From the NCBI RefSeq assembly GCF_039536765.1, contig NZ_BAAAZF010000001.1:1736001-1800000 (forward strand): a DNA stretch of 64,000 nt. Reading direction: 5' to 3'. Shown here one piece after another: positions 45,614-54,731 of this stretch. The DNA comes from Parerythrobacter jejuensis (GTDB lineage: Bacteria > Pseudomonadota > Alphaproteobacteria > Sphingomonadales > Sphingomonadaceae). The notes below the pieces were generated by a model. The model made no database searches and was not told the DNA's origin. It was given only the letters and a program-made list of their open reading frames with translations. Positions within the stretch are counted from its first letter, which is position 1, and every line of letters starts with the position of its first letter. Both the position numbers and the translations under genes were made by a program.

Positions 45614-45677
45614 GCTCCCTTCACCCTTCCACCCGGAGCCTACCGGGACCCTATCCGGGCGGAAGGGTGGAGGGAGC
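45614..45677 (+). repeat. 23-bp imperfect inverted repeat before gpmA
   Basis: Arms 45614-45636 and 45655-45677 are complementary over 23 positions with one G-T pair and one mismatch, around an 18-nt loop. It lies 26 nt before the gpmA start. The stem is far stronger than a normal terminator and lacks a T-run. It could be a leader RNA structure or a dispersed palindromic repeat. Confidence 0.75.
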
Positions 45678-45703
45678 CGGTGGCCCCGGCCAGTGGAGCA
45701 AAT

Positions 45704-46390
45704 ATGCCAACCTTAATTCTCGTCCGCCACGGCCAGAGCCAGTGGAATCTCGAAAACCGTTTCACCGGCTGGTGGGATGTCGACCTGACCGAGAAAGGCG
45801 TCGAAGAAGCCAAAGCGGCTGGCGTTTTGCTCAAAGAGAAAGGCGTGCTGCCCACAGTCGCCTTCACCAGTTTCCAGACCCGCGCCATCAAGACCCTGAA
45901 TTTGGCCCTCGAAGAGGCGGGCCGCCTGTGGCTTCCGGTGACTAAGGACTGGCGGCTCAACGAACGCCACTATGGCGGGCTGACCGGCCTCAACAAGCAG
46001 GAAACCCGCGATAAGCATGGCGACGAGCAGGTTCATATCTGGCGCCGCAGCTTCGACACGCCCCCGCCGCCGATGGAGCCGGGCAGTGAGTATGATCCTG
46101 GCGCCGACCCGCGCTATGCCGGGATCGATGTGCCCTATACCGAAAGCCTGAAGCTGACCATTGAACGTGTTCTTCCCTATTGGGAAAGCGATATCTTCCC
46201 GGTGTTGGCGAGCGGCGAGACTGTAATCATTTCCGCCCACGGCAATTCGCTGCGCGCACTGGTGAAGCATCTCTCGGGTATCTCGGACGAGGATATTACC
46301 GGACTTGAGATACCGACCGGTCAGCCGATCATCTATGAATTCGACGACGCCATGCAGCCGGGCGAACGCTATTACCTGAAGGATAGCTGA
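45704..46390 (+). CDS. gpmA: 2,3-bisphosphoglycerate-dependent phosphoglycerate mutase
   Basis: A glycolytic and gluconeogenic enzyme interconverting 3- and 2-phosphoglycerate. The 228-residue protein has the phosphohistidine motif [12 protein letters not shown] at 4-15, [29 protein letters not shown] and [18 protein letters not shown] at 45704 has GGAG 6 nt upstream. It heads a nine-gene same-strand run extending to 54435, with a 1-nt gap to purE. Confidence 0.97.
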   Translation: MPTLILVRHGQSQWNLENRFTGWWDVDLTEKGVEEAKAAGVLLKEKGVLPTVAFTSFQTRAIKTLNLALEEAGRLWLPVTKDWRLNERHYGGLTGLNKQETRDKHGDEQVHIWRRSFDTPPPPMEPGSEYDPGADPRYAGIDVPYTESLKLTIERVLPYWESDIFPVLASGETVIISAHGNSLRALVKHLSGISDEDITGLEIPTGQPIIYEFDDAMQPGERYYLKDS

Positions 46391-46391
46391 G

Positions 46392-46868
46392 ATGGGCAAA
46401 GTCGCCATTATCATGGGCAGCCAGAGCGACTGGCCAACCATGCAATGCGCCGCCAAGGTGCTGGAAGAGCTGGAAGTACCGCACGAAGCGCGCATCGTCT
46501 CTGCCCATCGCACGCCTGACAGGATGAGCGAATTTGCCAAGAGCGCCGAGGCGGAGGGGTTCAAAGTCATCATCGCAGGCGCAGGCGGAGCGGCCCATCT
46601 ACCCGGTATGGTTGCCGCCATGACCCATTTGCCGGTCTTGGGAGTTCCGGTTCAGAGCAAGGCTCTGAGCGGGATGGATAGCCTGCTGTCGATCGTGCAG
46701 ATGCCGGCTGGTGTGCCGACCGGAACGCTCGCCATCGGGGAAGCCGGTGCGACAAATGCCGGTTTGCTAGCGGCCAGCATCCTGGGCACCAGTGACACCG
46801 CCATTGCGGATCGCCTGAAAGCATGGCGCGCGGCGCGCAGCGAAGCGGTGGCGGAGACGCCGAGCTGA
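46392..46868 (+). CDS. purE: 5-(carboxyamino)imidazole ribonucleotide mutase
   Basis: A class I PurE of 158 residues, converting N5-CAIR to CAIR in purine synthesis. It has [12 protein letters not shown] near the N-terminus, the active-site SAHRTPDRM (His about 41) and [17 protein letters not shown]. It lies 1 nt after gpmA and 2 nt before purK, whose product supplies its substrate. Confidence 0.97.
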   Translation: MGKVAIIMGSQSDWPTMQCAAKVLEELEVPHEARIVSAHRTPDRMSEFAKSAEAEGFKVIIAGAGGAAHLPGMVAAMTHLPVLGVPVQSKALSGMDSLLSIVQMPAGVPTGTLAIGEAGATNAGLLAASILGTSDTAIADRLKAWRAARSEAVAETPS

Positions 46869-46870
46869 GC

Positions 46871-47929
46871 ATGATCAAGCCGGGGGGGACAATCGGGATT
46901 CTGGGCGGCGGCCAGCTGGGCCGGATGCTCGCCATGGCAGCAGCGCAAATGGGCTATCGCTGCATTGCCTATTCGCCGGAGAAGGAATCCGTCGCCCGCG
47001 ATGTGTGCGTCGATATGTTCACCAACAAATGGGACGACGCGCAAGCCATGGCGGCCTTCGCCCAGCAATGCGATGTGGTGACCTGGGAGTTCGAGAATGT
47101 CCCGGTTGGGCCGCTTTCCGCCATTGTAGATTGCCTGGCGCCGCATCCGCGCGCGCTGGAAACGGCGCAGGACCGGCTCAATGAAAAACGCTTTGCCGAA
47201 GGGCTGGGCGGCAAGCCTGCGCCCTATGCCACAATCGATTCCCGTGAGGATCTGATTGCCGCGATCGACCGGATCGGCACGCCCGGCATCCTCAAGACTC
47301 GGCGCGAAGGGTATGACGGCAAGGGCCAATGGCGGATCATGAGCAGCCGCGACGCCGAGGGTGTCGCGCTCCCTGATGCCCCGTGCATCTACGAAGGCTT
47401 TGTCGAGTTCGATGACGAATTCTCCGTCATCCTTGCGCGGACCGCCACCGGCGAGACCCGGTTCTGGGATAGCCCCGTGAATGTGCACGAGGCCGGGATG
47501 CTCCACACATCTACGCTTCCCTCTGGCCCACTGATCGAAGGCCAGGTCGAAGAAGCGCGCGCGCTCGCGACCCAGGTCGCAGATGCGCTGAACTATGTCG
47601 GCGTGCTTACGCTGGAATTCTTCGCCACGGCGCATGGACCCGTATTCAACGAAATGGCGCCGCGGGTGCACAATTCGGGACACTGGACGGTGGAAGGGGC
47701 CGTCACCAGCCAGTTCGAAAACCACATCCGGGCGATTTGCGGATTGCCGCTGGGCGACACCCGCTCGGTCTCGCCCGGAATGGTTATGACCAATATCGTC
47801 GGCAAGGATGCCCTGCAGGCCGAGCAATGGCTCGCTGATCCATCGACCCACCTGCATCTCTACAGCAAGGCCAAGGCACGCGACGGGCGCAAGATGGGCC
47901 ACGCCACGCAGTTGATCTGGGATACGTAA
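46871..47929 (+). CDS. purK: N5-carboxyaminoimidazole ribonucleotide synthase
   Basis: An ATP-grasp enzyme of 352 residues making N5-CAIR from AIR, bicarbonate and ATP. The N-terminus has TIGILGGGQLGRMLAMAAAQMGY. The ATP-grasp core has LKTRREGYDGKGQW and ends with NEMAPRVHNSGHWT. ATG at 46871 gives the expected N-terminus; the earlier opening overlapping purE was rejected. It is coupled with purE. Confidence 0.97.
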   Translation: MIKPGGTIGILGGGQLGRMLAMAAAQMGYRCIAYSPEKESVARDVCVDMFTNKWDDAQAMAAFAQQCDVVTWEFENVPVGPLSAIVDCLAPHPRALETAQDRLNEKRFAEGLGGKPAPYATIDSREDLIAAIDRIGTPGILKTRREGYDGKGQWRIMSSRDAEGVALPDAPCIYEGFVEFDDEFSVILARTATGETRFWDSPVNVHEAGMLHTSTLPSGPLIEGQVEEARALATQVADALNYVGVLTLEFFATAHGPVFNEMAPRVHNSGHWTVEGAVTSQFENHIRAICGLPLGDTRSVSPGMVMTNIVGKDALQAEQWLADPSTHLHLYSKAKARDGRKMGHATQLIWDT

Positions 47930-47930
47930 G

Positions 47931-48425
47931 GTGGCGGAGCGTCCTTCGCCCTTCATGATCTATGCCCGGGCGGCCAATGGAGTGATTGGCAAGGACGGCA
48001 CCATGCCCTGGCACCTCCCGGCCGATCTCAAACGCTTCAAGGCGCTGACGATGGGCCACGCCATGATCATGGGCCGCAAGACGTTCGACAGCTTCCCTTC
48101 GCCCCTTCCTGGCCGTCGCCATATCGTACTCACACGCGACACACACTGGCACTCAAAAGGCGCAGAGGTGGTCCATTCGCGGGAGGAAGCACTCCAAACG
48201 GCTGGCACTGACCCCATCGCCATCATCGGCGGGGCCGAGATCTATCGCCTGTTCGCCAAGGATGCCGAGCGGATCGAGTTGACCCAGATCCAAGCCGAAT
48301 TCGACGGCGATACCTTCATGGACGCTCCCGGAGCAGGCTGGAACGAAGCGGCAAGAGAAGACCATCCAGCCGGCGGCGACAGGCCGGCCTATTCCTTCCT
48401 CACTTTCCTGCGAGCCGAATCATGA
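47931..48425 (+). CDS. folA: Dihydrofolate reductase
   Basis: A 164-residue reductase giving tetrahydrofolate. It has MIYARAANGVIGKDGTMPWHLPADLKRFK, with the catalytic Asp of the family in LPADL, then MGRKTFDSF and the NADPH-binding AIIGGAEIYRLF. The start is GTG 47931, one base after the purK stop; ATG 47955 is an alternative with no better signal. Its end overlaps the dipeptidase start by 4 nt (ATGA). thyA is not in the window. Confidence 0.95.
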   Translation: MAERPSPFMIYARAANGVIGKDGTMPWHLPADLKRFKALTMGHAMIMGRKTFDSFPSPLPGRRHIVLTRDTHWHSKGAEVVHSREEALQTAGTDPIAIIGGAEIYRLFAKDAERIELTQIQAEFDGDTFMDAPGAGWNEAAREDHPAGGDRPAYSFLTFLRAES

Positions 48426-49633
48426 AGAAACGCATCTGGATCCCGCTTGTGATAGCCTTCATCGCGGCGGCTGCATTCTTCACTTTCGCACCCGGCATCG
48501 CAGAGCGGGATATGAACCGTATCGATGGCAAGCCGCTGGGCGAGGTCAGCGACGGGGCAAAGGCGCTGCATGCCACGCTCGATATCGTCGATCTGCATGC
48601 CGATACGCTGCTATGGAGGCGTTCCATGGTGCACGGCCCCGTGCTGGGCGGGCCACGCGGCCATGTCGATCTGGACCGGCTGGAACAAGGCAATGTCGCG
48701 ATCCAGGTGTTCTCCAGCGTGACGAAGACCCCGACCGGCCAGAATTACGACAGCAACAGCGCCGATGGCGACAATATCACCGGGCTGGTGATCGGCCAGC
48801 TGCAACCGGTGCGCACCTGGAGCTCGTTGCTCGAACGCTCCAAATATCACTGGGCCAAGCTGGTCCAGGCCGAGACAGATTCCGCCGGTCGCCTGACCAT
48901 CCTCGAAGACAATTTCGATCTGGATGCCCATCTGCGTCAACGCGATGCGCGGGGGGCGGAGCTAATCGGCGCGGTGCTCAGTATCGAGGGCCTGCATAAT
49001 CTCGAAGGCAAGATCGAGAACCTCGATGTCTTGTACGAGCATGATTTCCGCATGGCGGGGCTGACCCATTTCTTCGACAACAAGCTGGCCGGATCGATGC
49101 ACGGAATCGAAAAAGGCGGGCTAACCCCGTTTGGCCGTTCCGTCGTGCAACGGATGGAAGAGCTCGGCATGATCGTGGACATTGCGCATCTGTCGAAAGC
49201 GGGCGTCGCTGACGTGCTGGCGATGGCGCGGCGTCCGGTTGTCTCGAGCCATGGCGGCGTGCAGGCGACGTGCGAGGTCAACCGCAACCTGGATGACGAC
49301 GAAATCAGGGGCCTTGCCGCGACCGGAGGAATCATTGGTGTCGGCTATTGGGAAGGTGCCATATGCGACACATCGCCCGCCGCAGTCGTTGCCGCAATGA
49401 AACATATCCGCGACCTGGTCGGGATCGAGCATGTCGCACTGGGCAGCGATTATGACGGCGCGGTCACTGTTCGGTTCGACACGGCAGGCCTGGTCCACAT
49501 TACGCAGGCGCTGCTGGATGCCGGTTTCACTACCGGGGAAATCCGCGCGGTCATGGGTGGCAACGCCATCCGCGTGCTGCGCGAAGGCATGAAGCCGCTT
49601 GCCGAATTGCCTGAGCCAGCTACGGAACTCTGA
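48422..49633 (+). CDS. M19-family membrane dipeptidase
   Basis: A 403-residue zinc dipeptidase (renal dipeptidase type) with an N-terminal membrane helix or uncleaved signal (IWIPLVIAFIAAAAFFTF). Zinc ligands lie in IVDLHADTL, the glutamate of LSIEGLHNLEG, DIAHLS and SSHGGV, and the C-terminal LGSDYDGAV is typical. It probably cleaves D- or L-dipeptides in the periplasm; the substrate is not known. It is joined to folA and ribF by 4-nt and 1-nt overlaps, an unusual neighbourhood for this family. Confidence 0.9.
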   Translation: MKKRIWIPLVIAFIAAAAFFTFAPGIAERDMNRIDGKPLGEVSDGAKALHATLDIVDLHADTLLWRRSMVHGPVLGGPRGHVDLDRLEQGNVAIQVFSSVTKTPTGQNYDSNSADGDNITGLVIGQLQPVRTWSSLLERSKYHWAKLVQAETDSAGRLTILEDNFDLDAHLRQRDARGAELIGAVLSIEGLHNLEGKIENLDVLYEHDFRMAGLTHFFDNKLAGSMHGIEKGGLTPFGRSVVQRMEELGMIVDIAHLSKAGVADVLAMARRPVVSSHGGVQATCEVNRNLDDDEIRGLAATGGIIGVGYWEGAICDTSPAAVVAAMKHIRDLVGIEHVALGSDYDGAVTVRFDTAGLVHITQALLDAGFTTGEIRAVMGGNAIRVLREGMKPLAELPEPATEL

Positions 49634-50565
49634 TGCGCTGGCTGGATCACCGCGAACCTGTTCCCGAACCCTTGCGCGGTGCGATCATCGCGCTGGGCAA
49701 TTTCGATGGCTTCCACCGTGGCCACCAGGCTGTGGCGGGCGAAGCAATCCGCTGGGCACATGCCGAGGGCCGGCCTTCGATCATCGCGACCTTTGATCCG
49801 CATCCGGTCCGTTTCTTCCGGCCCGATACGCCGCCCTTCCGCCTGACCACGCTGGAGCAGCGGCAGGAGCTCTATATCGACGCCGGTGCCACCGCGATGC
49901 TGGTGTTCCATTTCGATGGCGAGCTGTCGGGCACCAGCGCCGAAGACTTCATCACCAAAATCCTGATCGAGCGGTTCGGCGCGCACGGCGTGGCGACGGG
50001 CGGCGACTTTACCTTCGGCAAGGGCGCGAAGGGCAATGTCGGTCTGCTCGGCACATTGGGCAGCGAACATGGCCTGCATCACCGCACGGTCGAGGCCGTC
50101 GAAGAAGGCGGCATCATTTCCTCCAGCCGCATCCGCGAGGCCCTGCGCGAAGGGGATCCTGCCACCGCAGCAAAACTGCTGACCCGCCCCTTCGCCATTC
50201 GCGGCGTGGTGGAACATGGCGACAAGCGGGGCCGCGAAATCGGCTATCCCACCGCCAATATCGTGATCGAGAACTATCTGCGCCCGCGCTACGGTATCTA
50301 CGCCGTCACAGGCCGTATTCTGGCCACTGGCGAGGTGCTGGAAGGCGCGGCCAATATCGGCATCCGCCCGCAATTCGAACCGCCCAAGGAACTGCTCGAA
50401 CCCTATTTCTTCGACTTTGCAGGTGACCTTTACGGTCAGGAGATCGAAGTCGCCTTCCACCACTTCCTGCGTCCGGAGGCGAAGTTCGATAGCCTCGATG
50501 ATCTGATCGCGCAGATGGAGAAGGATTGTGCCGAGGCGAAAAGGCTCTTATCGGCCCGCTCATAA
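49633..50565 (+). CDS. ribF: Bifunctional riboflavin kinase / FAD synthetase
   Basis: A 310-residue enzyme making FMN and FAD. The N-terminal FMN adenylyltransferase half has IALGNFDGFHRGHQAV (about 19-34) and ISSSRIREALREGD. The C-terminal kinase half has GVVEHGDKRGREIGYPTANI and IYAVTGRI. Starts in a TGATG overlap with the dipeptidase gene, and its TAA overlaps the ileS ATG. ribF-ileS-lspA is a widely conserved order. Confidence 0.97.
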   Translation: MRWLDHREPVPEPLRGAIIALGNFDGFHRGHQAVAGEAIRWAHAEGRPSIIATFDPHPVRFFRPDTPPFRLTTLEQRQELYIDAGATAMLVFHFDGELSGTSAEDFITKILIERFGAHGVATGGDFTFGKGAKGNVGLLGTLGSEHGLHHRTVEAVEEGGIISSSRIREALREGDPATAAKLLTRPFAIRGVVEHGDKRGREIGYPTANIVIENYLRPRYGIYAVTGRILATGEVLEGAANIGIRPQFEPPKELLEPYFFDFAGDLYGQEIEVAFHHFLRPEAKFDSLDDLIAQMEKDCAEAKRLLSARS

Positions 50566-53474
50566 TGAGTGAAAAGCCCGACTATAAAGACACCGTCTTC
50601 CTGCCGAAGACCGACTTCCCCATGAAAGCGGGCCTGCCCGCGAAGGAGCCGGGCATTCTGGCGCAGTGGCAGGACGAGGATCTTTATGGCCAGCTGCGCG
50701 AAGCGCGTGCCGGGCGCGAAAAATTCATTTTTCATGATGGCCCGCCTTACGCCAATGGCGAGATCCATATCGGACATGCGCTCAACAAAGTGCTGAAAGA
50801 TATGGTTGTGCGCAGCCAGAGCCTGCTCGGCAAGGATGCGCCCTATGTGCCCGGCTGGGATTGCCACGGCCTTCCGATCGAATGGAAGGTGGAAGAGAAG
50901 TACCGCAAGAAGAAGCTGAACAAGGACGAAGTTCCGGCCAAGGAATTCCGCGCCGAATGCCGTGCCTATGCGCAACAATGGGTCGATGTGCAGCGCGAAC
51001 AGTTCAAACGGCTCGGCATCCAGGGCGATTGGGACAATCCCTATCTGACGATGGATTTCGACGCCGAAGCGACCATCGTTTCGGAACTGATGAAATTCGC
51101 CGAAGCGGGCAACCTTTATCGCGGGTCGAAACCGGTGATGTGGAGCCCGGTCGAAAAGACCGCGCTGGCCGAGGCCGAGGTTGAGTACGAGGACATTACC
51201 TCGACCCAGATCGATGTGGCGTTCGAGATCACCGAAAGCCCGATCCCGGAATTGGTCGGCGCGCATGCGGTGATCTGGACAACGACGCCGTGGACTATCC
51301 CGGTGAACCAGGCTTTGGCTTATGGGCCGGATGTTAAGTACCGCCTTGTTTCTTCAAACGGAAAGCGGTGCCTTGTCGCTGAAGACCTTTATCAATCCTT
51401 CTTGGTTCGCACTGGAGCAAGCCCAAGTCTGTCAGAAGCTCTTGGGGAAGAGCCCGAGAAGGACCGAAAACATCACTTCGCCGGTCGAGTAGATGGCGAG
51501 CCACCACTCATCAAAGGCTCCGACCTTGCCGGAACCGTCGCCCGCCACCCGATGCACCATCTCGGCGGGTTCTACGCCGCGCCGCGCCCCTTCCTGCCCG
51601 GCGAGTTCGTTACCACCGAAAGCGGCACGGGCCTCGTCCATATGGCGCCCGATCATGGCGAGGATGATTTCGATCTGTGCAAGGCGAACGGCATCAACCC
51701 CGTTTTCGCGGTTATGGATGATGGCCGCTACCGCGATGATTGGGGTTGGCTAGGCGGTAATGATGATCGTCGCCGGGCCGTCATCAACAAGCCATTCAAT
51801 GCAGCCGAGGGCCCGATCTGCTCCGACTTGCGCGAAGCAGGTGCGCTGCTGAGCGCGAGCGACGATTACGAGCACAGCTACCCGCATTCCTGGCGCTCCA
51901 AGGCCAAGGTCATCTATCGCTGCACACCGCAATGGTTCGTGCCGATGGATACAGACCTGCCGTGGCTCGAGCCCAAGTCGAAAGAAGACAAGGCGTGGGA
52001 AGGCGAAGGCGGCGCCATCGATCCTAGTGAGGAAACGATCTGCGCTGCGCCAACACTGCGCGAGCGGGCGATGGAAGAAATCGAGCGGGTTGAATTTTTC
52101 CCCGAAAAGGGCCGCAACCGCATCCGCTCCATGGTCGAAGGCCGCCCCGACTGGGTGCTGAGCCGCCAGCGCGCCTGGGGCGTGCCGATCACGCTGTTCG
52201 TGAAGCCCGACGGGACATATCTGCAAGATCCCGCAGTCAATGCCCGCGTGGTCAATGCCGTGCGCGAAGAAGGCGTCGATGCGTGGGACGAGGGCCGCAA
52301 GGCCGAGTTCCTCGGCAATGATCACAGTCCCGACGATTTCGAGATGGTGACTGACATTCTGGATGTGTGGTTCGATTCGGGCTGCACCCATGTCTTCACG
52401 CTGGAATCAGGGCGCTGGCCCGATCAGCGTTGGCCCGCCGACCTCTATCTGGAGGGCAGTGACCAGCATCGCGGCTGGTTCCAGTCTTCACTGCTGGAAA
52501 GCTGCGCCACGCGGGGTCGCGCGCCTTACGACCAGGTCCTGACCCACGGCTTCACCATGGATGCCAAGGGCAAGAAAATGTCCAAGTCGCTCGGCAACAC
52601 GGTCGATCCATTGAAGGTGATGGAGCAATATGGCGCGGATATCATCCGGCTATGGGCGCTCAGTGTCGATTTCACCGAAGATCACCGTATCGGCGATGAA
52701 ATCCTCAAAGGCGTGGCCGACCAGTATCGCCGCCTGCGCAACACATTCCGCTATCTGCTGGGCGCGCTGGACGGGTTCGTTGGCGATATGGGCGATGCCT
52801 CCGAAGTGCCCGAGCTGGAAATCTATGTGCTGGCGCTGCTGGCCGATCTGGATGGCAAGCTGAAGGCGGCGCTGGAAAGCTACGATTTCAACACCTACAC
52901 CCGCCTGCTGGTCGATTTCTGCAATGAAGATCTGAGCGCGTTCTTCTTCGATATCCGCAAGGACAGCCTCTATTGCGATGGGCCGGACGATCCCAAGCGC
53001 AACGCCTATCGCACCGTGCTCGACCTGCTGTTCCACGCACTGGTCCGCTACGCCGCGCCGGTGCTGGTCTACACGTCGGAAGAAGTGTGGAGCACGCGCT
53101 ATCCCGATGGCGGCAGCGTTCACCTGCTCGAATGGCCCGCAGTGCCCGGCATATCTGCCGATGGCGAGCGCTGGACCCGGTTGCGGGCCTTGCGTGAAAA
53201 GGTGACCGAAGCGATCGAACCGCTGCGGCGCGAAAAAACCATCCGTTCGAGCAATGAAGCCGATGTCGTCGTTCCGGCGGCAGATGTGCCCGAAGGCTTT
53301 AGCGATGAAGATCTGGCCGAGCTGTTCATCACCGCGTCAGTCACCCGCAGCGATAGCGACACGGTGACTGTCACCCGTTCGAGCGAATCCAAATGCGGCC
53401 GTTGTTGGCGCTTGCTGCCCTCCGTCAGCGAGGATGGCGGGCTCTGCGATCGCTGCGAAAAGGTGGTCGGCTAA
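50565..53474 (+). CDS. ileS: Isoleucine--tRNA ligase
   Basis: A 969-residue class I synthetase. HIGH is at 68-71 (GEIHIGHAL) and KMSKS at 671-675. The CP1 editing domain lies between, and the C-terminal zinc finger has CGRCW and CDRC. The start ATG 50565 overlaps the ribF stop by one base; the frame opening at 50526 is inside ribF. Codons in 51342-51497, within the editing domain, are atypical: 23 of 52 end in G or C by hand count, against 40 of 53 in 51039-51197. Confidence 0.97.
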   Translation: MSEKPDYKDTVFLPKTDFPMKAGLPAKEPGILAQWQDEDLYGQLREARAGREKFIFHDGPPYANGEIHIGHALNKVLKDMVVRSQSLLGKDAPYVPGWDCHGLPIEWKVEEKYRKKKLNKDEVPAKEFRAECRAYAQQWVDVQREQFKRLGIQGDWDNPYLTMDFDAEATIVSELMKFAEAGNLYRGSKPVMWSPVEKTALAEAEVEYEDITSTQIDVAFEITESPIPELVGAHAVIWTTTPWTIPVNQALAYGPDVKYRLVSSNGKRCLVAEDLYQSFLVRTGASPSLSEALGEEPEKDRKHHFAGRVDGEPPLIKGSDLAGTVARHPMHHLGGFYAAPRPFLPGEFVTTESGTGLVHMAPDHGEDDFDLCKANGINPVFAVMDDGRYRDDWGWLGGNDDRRRAVINKPFNAAEGPICSDLREAGALLSASDDYEHSYPHSWRSKAKVIYRCTPQWFVPMDTDLPWLEPKSKEDKAWEGEGGAIDPSEETICAAPTLRERAMEEIERVEFFPEKGRNRIRSMVEGRPDWVLSRQRAWGVPITLFVKPDGTYLQDPAVNARVVNAVREEGVDAWDEGRKAEFLGNDHSPDDFEMVTDILDVWFDSGCTHVFTLESGRWPDQRWPADLYLEGSDQHRGWFQSSLLESCATRGRAPYDQVLTHGFTMDAKGKKMSKSLGNTVDPLKVMEQYGADIIRLWALSVDFTEDHRIGDEILKGVADQYRRLRNTFRYLLGALDGFVGDMGDASEVPELEIYVLALLADLDGKLKAALESYDFNTYTRLLVDFCNEDLSAFFFDIRKDSLYCDGPDDPKRNAYRTVLDLLFHALVRYAAPVLVYTSEEVWSTRYPDGGSVHLLEWPAVPGISADGERWTRLRALREKVTEAIEPLRREKTIRSSNEADVVVPAADVPEGFSDEDLAELFITASVTRSDSDTVTVTRSSESKCGRCWRLLPSVSEDGGLCDRCEKVVG

Positions 53475-54016
53475 TGGATAATATCTGGAAACGCCGCTGG
53501 ATCGGCCTGGGCTTTGCCATCCTGATCTGCGCGATCGACCAATATCTCAAATGGGTCGTGCGGGTACAGTTGGACCTGCGTAACCAGCCCGGCGGTCTGT
53601 ATGAATTGCTGCCCTTCTTCGACCTGCGCTGGACCCAGAATTTCGGCATTTCGCTCGGCATGTTTGAAGCGACCAGCGTGGAAATGCGCTGGGCGTTGGT
53701 GCTGGTTACGGCCTTGATCGCATTGGTCGTGTTCATCTGGATGCTGCGCGAGAAAGCCAAGGGTGACATTCTGGGCCTGTCGATGATCCTCGGCGGTGCG
53801 CTCGGCAATATCTATGACCGTTATACGTGGGGCTATGTGATCGATTATGCCGACCTGCATTTCGGCACCTTCCGCCCCTTCCTGATCTTCAACGTGGCCG
53901 ATGCCGCGATTACCATCGGCGTGTTGATTATTCTTGCCCGATCCTTCCTCGTGCCCGACAAGACGGCTACGAAGAGCGACGAAAGTGAACCGGCCAACAC
54001 GCCGGCAGAGAGTTGA
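53474..54016 (+). CDS. lspA: Lipoprotein signal peptidase (signal peptidase II)
   Basis: A 180-residue inner-membrane aspartyl protease with four helices that cleaves prolipoproteins. Catalytic region motifs are GNIYDRYTWGYVIDYADLHF and FNVADAAITIGV, carrying the two catalytic aspartates. ATG 53474 shares one base with the ileS stop. Its substrates in this window include the DUF3035 lipoprotein 5 nt downstream and the OmpA lipoproteins at 30.1 and 56.2 kb. Confidence 0.96.
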   Translation: MDNIWKRRWIGLGFAILICAIDQYLKWVVRVQLDLRNQPGGLYELLPFFDLRWTQNFGISLGMFEATSVEMRWALVLVTALIALVVFIWMLREKAKGDILGLSMILGGALGNIYDRYTWGYVIDYADLHFGTFRPFLIFNVADAAITIGVLIILARSFLVPDKTATKSDESEPANTPAES

Positions 54017-54021
54017 ACGTG

Positions 54022-54435
54022 ATGAATAAGACTTCCAGCCTGATCCTCCTCGCCTCGATGGGCTCCATGCTGGCCGCGTGTGGTAGCGGCGGCGGCATTC
54101 TGGGCCGCGAGCGTCCGGACGAATTTGCTGTCCAGCGCCAGGCCCCGCTGGTGGTCCCGCCTGATTTCAACCTCGTTCCGCCTGCCCCGGGTGCCCCGCG
54201 CCCGGCAGAAGGCACTGCAGCAGAGCAGGCCCTCGAAGCCTTGTTCGGCGGCCCTGCCGCACGAAGCGCTGTCGAGTCCGCCGCGCTCAGCCGGGCTGGC
54301 AATGCCGATCCCGGCATCCGCTCCTCCGTCGGCGATGCCCAGACCAACACGGTCGCCAAAGGCAGTGTGACCCGCGACATCATCGCCGCGCCCGAGGGCG
54401 ACGGGCAAGCCGCACAGGCTGTGATTCCCGGGTAA
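54022..54435 (+). CDS. DUF3035 lipoprotein (BamF-like)
   Basis: A 137-residue lipoprotein with lipobox MLAAC near residue 15-19 and the DUF3035 block RPDEFAVQRQAPLVVPPDFNLVPPAPG. In Caulobacter, BamF of this family is an accessory of the beta-barrel assembly complex, so a similar outer-membrane role is likely but inferred. ATG 54022 is used; TTG 54013 is in frame. It is the last gene of the run from gpmA. Seven T residues follow at 54447-54453, without a strong hairpin. Confidence 0.85.
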   Translation: MNKTSSLILLASMGSMLAACGSGGGILGRERPDEFAVQRQAPLVVPPDFNLVPPAPGAPRPAEGTAAEQALEALFGGPAARSAVESAALSRAGNADPGIRSSVGDAQTNTVAKGSVTRDIIAAPEGDGQAAQAVIPG

Positions 54436-54457
54436 TTTGGGATTGCTTTTTTTAGTC

Positions 54458-54617
54458 CTGCGGGCGGCTGGCGTCCGCCAGCCTTGCTGCCTCGCATAAG
54501 CTCGGGCGGCCGGTCGGCCTTGCGGTTTGCGAGTCGCAAACCGAAATAGCGCTTCTTTCGTAGCCTTGGTGGCGGAGCACGGCGCGTAGCGCCGCAAGGG
54601 CGACTGCCCGCCCGCAG
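54458..54617. repeat. Nested inverted-repeat element (about 160 bp, non-coding)
   Basis: This fills most of the 296-bp gap between the BamF-like gene and the CorC-like gene. Outer arms CTGCGGGCGG (54458-54467) and CCGCCCGCAG (54608-54617) are perfectly complementary. Second arms 54513-54525 and 54592-54604 pair over 13 positions with one mismatch. Inside them are a perfect 10-bp dyad (54523-54543) and a 6-bp hairpin (54580-54594). Further dyads occur at 54466-54483 and 54508-54519. It may be a dispersed repeat or a structured RNA. The rest of the gap shows nothing clear. Confidence 0.7.
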
Positions 54618-54731
54618 CACCGAAAGTGCGAGGATATCGCGCGCCGGAGGGCGTGCGGAAAACAAAAACTCCACGCGAGCAAGGTCCAGGCTTTCAAGTT
54701 TTGGGCTCAAGCCAGACCCTCAGCCCCTGCG

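Noticed and set aside
46652-47956. 434-codon open frame antisense to purE-purK
   Set aside because: No recognisable features; both purE and purK are certain on the plus strand.
54147-54210. Proline-rich segment of the DUF3035 gene considered as a repeat
   Set aside because: It is the conserved family block, not a nucleotide repeat.
53845-54597. 250-codon frame on the minus strand covering the end of lspA, the DUF3035 gene and the inverted-repeat region
   Set aside because: No family features, and it crosses two genes and a structured non-coding element.
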